The position numbers and the translations under genes were made by a program. The notes under the pieces were generated by a model, which did no database searches, was not told the origin of the DNA, and was given only the letters and a program-made list of their open reading frames with translations. A DNA stretch of 38,532 bases. It comes from Acidobacteriota bacterium. GTDB lineage: Bacteria > Acidobacteriota > Terriglobia > Terriglobales > Acidobacteriaceae. This document shows positions 33,916-38,532 of this stretch, piece after piece; position 1 is the first letter of the stretch; every line of letters starts with the position of its first letter. Location: assembly GCA_019351975.1 (NCBI GenBank), contig JABBOG010000037.1:1-38532 (forward strand). Reading direction: 5' to 3'.

Positions 33916-36006
33916 CTACATCTCCCGGATGTATTCAGGACCATGCACTTCTTCGTGTTCGGTGTCGGCAACCACGATGGGAGTGGGGGCAGGCGCGGGC
34001 AGGCTCACTTCCCCGGCGCGAGTAGGCTCATTCGCAGCTTTCTTCGGCCACGGAAGAGGGTTCTGTTCGAGCACAAGCGGCGCATCGTTCGCCATCTGCC
34101 CTGTCGTATTCACGGCAGCCTCCGGTTCTGCTTGTTCTTTTCTGACCGGGGACCTCTGAGCGCGTGGCTCCAGCGTATCGGGATCGAAGCTCAGGCCACC
34201 ATCAGCGGCCTCGCGCGGGATAAATCCGGGTGTAGGCGTGGGCAAGTCCATATAGTCGAAGGCGAACCGGGCGACGTTGTTGCCCAGCTTCAGGTAGGCG
34301 TGCCGGTCATCCAGGCCGGTAATCTCCGAGCCCATCACCAGCGGTTCGATCTGACGTTCCACAGTGAAGTTCTTGCCTGACCTGGAGCCATCGAACTTGG
34401 TCTCTTTCAGCCGTTCTATTTCGACCTTTCCGATGGCCTCCGAGATCCATTCGGCAGCTTTGGGTTCGGCGGTTTTCATGAAAATTTTCGTCGCGGGCTG
34501 CGATAGCATCACCTCGGCAAGATGCCCATAGATGACCTCAAGCTGGGCCTTGCCCTGGAAGCCGAGAACCAGAGGATTCTTACTTTTCCTGTTCTCCGTG
34601 ATCGCCGTATGGAGCTGCGGCAACTTCTGTAAACTCGCCAGCTCGTCGATGACAAACCAGACTGGTTTTTGTCCCGGCTGCGGGGCTGTCAAGAGACGCA
34701 TGACAAGCAAATCAATCCACAACGAATGCAGCGGACGGAGCGTCTCCCGCTCGGGCGGACGCGACGTGATGAATATCCAACCCTTCCGTTTTTTCGCCCA
34801 TGTGCGGGCATTCCAGACGGGCCGCTTCTCGTCCTTCTGAGGCAGGAGCCGGAAGCATTTGGCGACTAGACCGAGAGACGAGAGGACACCGGCACGCTGC
34901 GGACCGGCCTTCCTATCTATATAGAAGGCCATTTCGGTTCCTTCGACCCGCTTCATCAACTCCGTATCGTTAGCCATCCATTCGGCGAGCTGATGCGGCG
35001 TTGGTCCGAGCTTCAGAAGGTGTGCGAAGATTTGTGCGGGCGTCTGATGAAAGAACTCGTCTTTGTCGGCGGTTGCGGGCTGATAGAGAGAAGCTGCGAT
35101 CGCATCGGCCTCCGCGTTCGACTCCATCTCTTGCGCTGGCCCCCAATAGGGGCAGCGGGTGTCCAGCGGGTTCAAAACGATGTCCTCGCGTCCTGCATCG
35201 TAAAATCTCTGGATGTACTCGCAGGCTGGGTCATACACGATAGCTGAATCGCCACGCTGACGAATCTGGCGAAGGCATTGCATGATGAGCTGTGTTTTCC
35301 CCACGCCGGTGTCGCCCATGAGCTGAAGGTGCTGGGCTTCTTTCCGCAGCGGAATCCGCATCATCTTGTCGGATTCGGTGGTTTTGAAGCCGATGCCGTC
35401 ACCCTTCTGGACCTTGTTGAACTCCTTCGGCGAGAGCATCAACGGGCCGCGTAGAACGCGTCCATACTTCATCTGCCGGAACCGCTGGATGTCCTTCGGG
35501 ATAGCAAACCAAAGCATCGCAAGGAGGCAGACGCCACCTTCGATGAAGCTGATGGTGAAGACGGCGAACAGCCCGTTACCATCGAAGATGGCATAGCGGA
35601 GCCAATGATCCGTCGTGGCATCGGCGAGCTTCTGGGCAGCGCCGCGAAATGGAAAACGATAGCCCTGCGCTTGCGCCAACTCAGACAGCTCGAACGGAAC
35701 GACTCTGCCATTCGGAAGAGTCATTTTGCCTTCGGCGAAGTCTACCGGCAGAGCGAGCCGCGGCTTAGCCGTACCACCGCCAAGGTACAGAAGACGGTAG
35801 GTGCCGTGGGTATGGATGGCGGCTCCAACCTCCGAGCGTGCATACTCCGTCATGTAGGACTGCTGCAGCGGCGGCAAGGAGAAATGGAGCCGCTGCCATA
35901 CAAACAAACAGGTGCAAAGGAACGCCGCTGCGATGGCGCTGTAGCTCATGACCGGCGCGTGCGGTGGCCAGATGATCGTCTCTTTTCTACCCCATTGGTT
36001 TGCCAT
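33916..36006 (-). CDS. Type IV coupling protein (TrwB/TraD type)
   Basis: Hexameric inner-membrane ATPase that delivers the relaxase-DNA complex to the type IV secretion channel, 696 residues. Two N-terminal membrane helices lie near 20-38 and 147-168. Walker A GDTGVGKTQ is near 231-239 and Walker B VWFVIDELASL near 449-459, both with close family spacing. The C-terminal 100 residues are Pro/Glu-rich and acidic. The ATG at 36006 has AAAGGAG upstream; a GTG at 36015 overlaps the stop of the trwA-like gene. No type IV channel genes are in the window, so they must lie elsewhere. Confidence 0.92.
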   Translation of the reverse strand: MANQWGRKETIIWPPHAPVMSYSAIAAAFLCTCLFVWQRLHFSLPPLQQSYMTEYARSEVGAAIHTHGTYRLLYLGGGTAKPRLALPVDFAEGKMTLPNGRVVPFELSELAQAQGYRFPFRGAAQKLADATTDHWLRYAIFDGNGLFAVFTISFIEGGVCLLAMLWFAIPKDIQRFRQMKYGRVLRGPLMLSPKEFNKVQKGDGIGFKTTESDKMMRIPLRKEAQHLQLMGDTGVGKTQLIMQCLRQIRQRGDSAIVYDPACEYIQRFYDAGREDIVLNPLDTRCPYWGPAQEMESNAEADAIAASLYQPATADKDEFFHQTPAQIFAHLLKLGPTPHQLAEWMANDTELMKRVEGTEMAFYIDRKAGPQRAGVLSSLGLVAKCFRLLPQKDEKRPVWNARTWAKKRKGWIFITSRPPERETLRPLHSLWIDLLVMRLLTAPQPGQKPVWFVIDELASLQKLPQLHTAITENRKSKNPLVLGFQGKAQLEVIYGHLAEVMLSQPATKIFMKTAEPKAAEWISEAIGKVEIERLKETKFDGSRSGKNFTVERQIEPLVMGSEITGLDDRHAYLKLGNNVARFAFDYMDLPTPTPGFIPREAADGGLSFDPDTLEPRAQRSPVRKEQAEPEAAVNTTGQMANDAPLVLEQNPLPWPKKAANEPTRAGEVSLPAPAPTPIVVADTEHEEVHGPEYIREM

Positions 36007-36011
36007 CGTTA

Positions 36012-36389
36012 TCACTCCTTTCCCGCATCCTGCGTGTACTGCTGCATCACGTCCTGGGCGGCCCTGTGCTTCTCCTTACGTACCATCGTCATGGCTTCGG
36101 TGATCCAAGTGGGAGATACTTTTTCTCCCAAGATGAGAGGCTTGATGAGGTTCACTAGCAGCATCCGCGTGGCGACCAACTCAGTGAATACGGCGTCGTC
36201 GGTTCGCCTCGCCTCGCGTAAGAGGACATCACGCGCCCATTCGCTGGCAGACTTTCCATTTGCTTCGGCAGCGCGGGCAAGCTCCCGTTCTTCTTGAATG
36301 GTGAGCTTGGTGCCGAGGCTACGTGAACGGCGGTCACGAATTTTCCCGCGTCCCATGCGTTGCGTGATGATGTTTGGTTGGCTTTGCAT
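36012..36389 (-). CDS. Relaxosome accessory protein, TrwA-like position
   Basis: A 125-residue basic protein. The N-terminus is Arg-rich (RMGRGKIRDRRSRSLGTKL) and is followed by TIQEERELARAAEANGKSASEWARDVLLREA, resembling a ribbon-helix-helix fold of mobilization accessory proteins. A helical C-terminal half follows. The order accessory, coupling protein, relaxase copies trwA-trwB-trwC of R388, where TrwA binds oriT and represses the operon. The inverted repeat 26 bases upstream of its start is the obvious binding site. ATAGGAG precedes the ATG. Confidence 0.78.
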   Translation of the reverse strand: MQSQPNIITQRMGRGKIRDRRSRSLGTKLTIQEERELARAAEANGKSASEWARDVLLREARRTDDAVFTELVATRMLLVNLIKPLILGEKVSPTWITEAMTMVRKEKHRAAQDVMQQYTQDAGKE

Positions 36390-36414
36390 AAGATGCTCCT
36401 ATTGCGAAATCTTG

Positions 36415-36451
36415 GTTCCCAGCTAGGAACCATGAGTTCCTAGCTGGGAAC
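36415..36451. repeat. Perfect 16-base inverted repeat
   Basis: GTTCCCAGCTAGGAAC, five bases (CATGA), GTTCCTAGCTGGGAAC. Each arm is itself nearly symmetric (GTTCC...GGAAC), giving four half-sites. It suits binding of a ribbon-helix-helix dimer of dimers such as the adjacent trwA-like protein. Confidence 0.85.
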
Positions 36452-36469
36452 TGACAACTGGTAACTGCC
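36449..36469. repeat. Three tandem 7-base repeats
   Basis: AACTGAC, AACTGGT and AACTGCC follow one another in phase, overlapping the last bases of the inverted repeat. Iteron-like units of this kind occur in oriT and plasmid control regions. Confidence 0.6.
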
Positions 36470-36596
36470 ACTTCTAAAAGGGGGTTCGCCGGTGGGAACT
36501 TGAGTCGCTTCAAACACCACCCTGGAAGGGATCAAGTGTCAATCTTCTTCCGGTGCGCAGCACCGTAGTGGCTCTGCCACTGATTAAGCAGCGGGA

Positions 36597-36923
36597 TCAT
36601 GCCTTCGATCCCGCCACGAATGCCGATGCTTGTGCAGGCGATGATGCTGACGAAGCCGGCTTCCTTGTTGGCTGCTCAGCGGCATCGTTGGCGGCTGCAC
36701 GACGCACGCGAAGCGTCGGCGTAATCCGCTGGGCTTCAGGAGTGCGAAGGAACTCCTGAAACTCCCGATCCTTGGAGAAGACATAGGCGAGCGCCTGCTC
36801 GACAACGTCGTTGGCAGATGCGTGGATGAAGGCGGCATACTGATCGACCTGTGTAGCGGTCGAATCAGTCAACCGGATGGAGGCGCTGAGGTGGCGGGTC
36901 TGGATGACTTCGAGTAGTGGCAT
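36597..36923 (-). CDS. Small ribbon-helix-helix-like plasmid protein
   Basis: A 108-residue protein. The first 60 residues (RHLSASIRLTDSTATQVDQYAAFIHASANDVVEQALAYVF) look like a ribbon-helix-helix strand plus two helices; the last 40 residues are Ala/Ser-rich and disordered. The ATG at 36923 follows AAAGGAG. It lies between the RepB-type primase and the candidate oriT, facing the transfer operon, so it may control it. Family assignment is tentative. Confidence 0.68.
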   Translation of the reverse strand: MPLLEVIQTRHLSASIRLTDSTATQVDQYAAFIHASANDVVEQALAYVFSKDREFQEFLRTPEAQRITPTLRVRRAAANDAAEQPTRKPASSASSPAQASAFVAGSKA

Positions 36924-36947
36924 GGCATTCTCCTTTGGGTGATAAAT

Positions 36948-37892
36948 TCAAGCGATTCTGTCGCGGGCAATCATGCGCTGTGCCGTGGCTGCGATCTCCC
37001 GCGCACGGGCGGAGCAGAGTGTCGCGGAAAGGTTGGTTCGCCTACGGCTTTCGAGCATCGCAATTACGTGGGCGATGGGGGTGCCTTCCAGGAACCAGAG
37101 ACGGGCGGAAGCCATGTCCACGGTGCGCTGCGCATAGTACGTGGGATTGGGCTTATCAGAGCGGCGCGAAGCCAGCTCCAGAGTGAGTGTCACGGCATCT
37201 TTCCCGTGGGCAATCTCGCGCAAGACCCACGCCCAATCATGCTCGGAGTTCGTCTGCATGTCGCGGCGTATAGGTTGCTGCGGGATAGGCGGAATCATGC
37301 AGGCTTCGCGCAGGACATACAGGTGGAAATCATCTGGCTGGTAGGTCGCATCGGAGAGATATTCGACTCTGACGAGCTGCGCGGGGTCGTACTTGCAGTT
37401 CTTGAATCCCGGAATGCGTAGAACCCGATTGCAGTCGGTGCAAGAGATGTCACCGTGGAATGCCATCGCGAGGAGCTTGAGCGTCATCTCCTGCGTATAG
37501 AAGTCGAAATCCTCCACGCGCCACAGCACTTGGTATTTGGCGGCCGATGTGGATACGATCACGTTCGGCTCCGGTACAAGCTCTGAGGCCCGTAGCGCAG
37601 CGAGTCGGGCCTCTCCGTTCAGGTCGATGTCGATATAGAGATGGCGAATGGAAGCGATGCAATCCTTGGTGCGCTTCCGGCTGCCGGAGAGCAGCGGATT
37701 GGCAGCCACGTAGATATTCGCTCCATGGTGGTTTTCATGAGCGAGCCAGCCACGGTAACGGGGCGCGAGCGCACGTTCCAGAGGAACGATGCGCTGCTGT
37801 ATCTTTGCGGTGCTCTCGTTGCGAAGCAAGAGAGCGATCGTGTCCCCCGGAGCGAAGCAACGGGCAAGAAAGTCCTGGGCTGTTTCGTTCAT
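36948..37892 (-). CDS. RepB-type DNA primase domain protein
   Basis: A 314-residue protein of the plasmid RepB primase group (archaeo-eukaryotic primase-like fold). The acidic motif YIDIDLNG is at 86-93, the SAAKYQVLWRVED strand near 115-127, and CTDCNRVLRIPGFKN at 151-165, which matches the family's nucleotide-binding segment. Such primases start the complementary strand in plasmid replication or after transfer. GGAGGTATCGAG precedes the ATG. It lies between ssb and the ribbon-helix-helix gene on the same strand. No replication helicase or initiator is in view. Confidence 0.85.
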   Translation of the reverse strand: MNETAQDFLARCFAPGDTIALLLRNESTAKIQQRIVPLERALAPRYRGWLAHENHHGANIYVAANPLLSGSRKRTKDCIASIRHLYIDIDLNGEARLAALRASELVPEPNVIVSTSAAKYQVLWRVEDFDFYTQEMTLKLLAMAFHGDISCTDCNRVLRIPGFKNCKYDPAQLVRVEYLSDATYQPDDFHLYVLREACMIPPIPQQPIRRDMQTNSEHDWAWVLREIAHGKDAVTLTLELASRRSDKPNPTYYAQRTVDMASARLWFLEGTPIAHVIAMLESRRRTNLSATLCSARAREIAATAQRMIARDRIA

Positions 37893-37950
37893 CTCGATAC
37901 CTCCAGTCCGTCCGGTACTGCGAGTGCAAATGCCACGGGCCTTTAGCAGC

Positions 37951-37981
37951 CGAAGAGCCCGGCTCGATGCCGGACTCTTCG
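37951..37981 (-). terminator. Strong hairpin after ssb
   Basis: Thirteen-pair stem with a five-base loop, between the ssb stop and the primase start. The one mismatch is a U-G pair if read as minus-strand RNA. No T-run follows, so it may be an attenuator or RNA-stabilising stem rather than a full intrinsic terminator. Confidence 0.5.
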
Positions 37982-37996
37982 GAGACGAGGAAGGGC

Positions 37997-38371
37997 CTAT
38001 GCGGCCTCTTCCTCGCTCAGTTCTTCGTCGTCCTCCGCAGCGGCTTTGGCGGCACGGTCCAGCTTGAGAATCGAGTTCACCCGGATCTCCCAGATGGTCT
38101 GCTCCGAGTTCGTCTTCTTGCTGTCATACTTCCGGCTGCGCAGCTCGCCCTCGACCTGGATATGAGCGCCCTTCTTGAGCGTGGCGGCGAACTCTCCGAG
38201 CTTGCCGAAGACCACGCAACGGTGCCATTCGGTGTGCTCGATGTACTTGCCGTCCTTCTTGTAGGAGGACTTGGTTGCCAGCGAGAGAGTGGTGAGGCTG
38301 CGGTCGTTGTTGGTGCGAACTTCTGCATCAGCGCCGGTGAATCCGATGAGGGTGACTTTGTTTGAGTACAT
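37997..38371 (-). CDS. ssb: Single-stranded DNA-binding protein
   Basis: A 124-residue plasmid SSB with one OB fold: NKVTLIGFTGADAEVR at the start, then LATKSSYKKDGKYIEHTEWHRCVVFGKLGEFAATLKKGAHIQVEGELRSRKYD. It coats transferred single strands and supports primase. The C-terminus is acidic (EDDEELSEEEAA) but lacks the usual DDDIPF tip that recruits partner proteins. The start at 38371 follows GGAGATCACC; an upstream in-frame start is less likely. It is the first gene of the visible minus-strand transfer/replication block. Confidence 0.92.
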   Translation of the reverse strand: MYSNKVTLIGFTGADAEVRTNNDRSLTTLSLATKSSYKKDGKYIEHTEWHRCVVFGKLGEFAATLKKGAHIQVEGELRSRKYDSKKTNSEQTIWEIRVNSILKLDRAAKAAAEDDEELSEEEAA

Positions 38372-38485
38372 GGTGGTGATCTCCGTTTCGTTGAATTTCC
38401 CGTATCCTGCTCGGGTCACACATGGCAAAGCCAGCGAGTGGGCCCGGCTCCCAAGCGCCAAGGAGTGCTTTCTTGGTGGGGCCCG

Positions 38486-38531
38486 AAAGAAGTTTGCGCG
38501 GTGTTCTTTGCCGCGGCTCTCAAACTTCTTT
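38486..38531. repeat. Hairpin at the right edge
   Basis: AAAGAAGTTTG pairs with CAAACTTCTTT over eleven bases, and an inner CGCGG/CCGCG stem lies inside. On the plus strand it ends in a short T-run cut by the window edge. It could terminate a gene from either side; the neighbour is not in view. Confidence 0.5.
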
Positions 38532-38532
38532 T

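Larger units (their letters stand above)
36390..36596. other. Candidate oriT / transfer-operon control region
   Basis: A 207-base gene-free stretch directly upstream of the trwA-like gene, the position oriT takes in R388. It holds a perfect 16-base inverted repeat (36415-36451), three 7-base direct repeats (36449-36469), and two short hairpins, GGTGC/GCACC at 36552-36564 and AGTGGC/GCCACT at 36567-36581. No sequence clearly matching a known MobF nick site was found, so oriT is inferred from context and structure. Confidence 0.5.

Noticed and set aside
36480-36540. Possible nick site in the oriT candidate (a GGGTGGTGTTTG stretch on the minus strand, loosely like the F nick region)
   Set aside because: The match is short and lacks the surrounding conserved bases; R388-type nick sequence was not seen either.
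1-38532. CRISPR arrays, tRNA or rRNA genes, transposases and integrases
   Set aside because: Looked for on both strands by eye; no regular spacer-repeat pattern, cloverleaf or recombinase motif was found.

Overview
The window reads as part of a large conjugative plasmid or integrative conjugative element loaded with metal-resistance genes. The host is most likely a soil acidobacterium of the Terriglobia type. That host call is inference: it rests on the style of the Cys/Met-rich small proteins, the Crp/Fnr regulator, the paired DUF4396 proteins and the RND operons, because no rRNA or tRNA gene is present to test it.

Layout. (1) 1-2999, minus strand: a compact copper-type operon read DUF4396 membrane protein, ECF sigma factor with a Cys-rich tail, small YHS protein, then a P-type ATPase that runs off the left edge. 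(2) 3384-4211: a Cys-rich CBS-domain protein (+) converging on a cupin (-). (3) 4418-17321, plus strand: a long metal operon or set of operons. In order it holds a small Cys-rich exported protein, a CusCBA-type tripartite RND exporter, a second small Cys/Met/His-rich exported protein, a two-domain Tat-exported multicopper oxidase with a Met-rich tail, a second TolC-like protein, a membrane-anchored cytochrome c, a second DUF4396 protein and a Crp/Fnr-family regulator. (4) 17.4-20.8 kb, minus strand: a plasmid-maintenance block (ArdC-type antirestriction protein, DUF6908 protein, ParB-like protein ending in a strong intrinsic terminator). A decayed copy of the parB 3' end lies beyond the terminator. 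(5) 21.7-28.3 kb: a second RND exporter operon (+) with a convergent CDF-like transporter (-). (6) 28.56-28.95 kb: a non-coding stretch packed with long helices whose G-U pairs all favour a plus-strand RNA. (7) 29.1-30.2 kb: an unrecognised HExxH protein. (8) 30.2-38.4 kb, minus strand: a transfer/replication block (SSB, RepB-type primase, a ribbon-helix-helix-like protein, a TrwA-like accessory protein, a TrwB/TraD coupling ATPase and a MobF relaxase-helicase). The order accessory-coupling-relaxase with a repeat-rich leader matches the oriT-trwABC layout of R388.

How it fits together. The P-type ATPase would move metal out of the cytoplasm. The CusCBA-type pump would take it from periplasm to outside. 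The oxidase, cytochrome c and DUF4396 proteins suggest redox handling of copper at the envelope. The sigma factor tail, the Cys-rich CBS protein, the cupin and the Crp/Fnr protein are candidate sensors. The second RND system lacks the Met motif of the first and probably serves other divalent metals. The metal cargo sits as two modules between backbone blocks, and no transposase or integrase gene was recognised.

The least explained signals are the structured non-coding region at 28.56-28.95 kb, the internal duplication in the relaxase, the parB remnant, the Cys-rich CBS protein, and the inverted/direct repeats upstream of the trwA-like gene.
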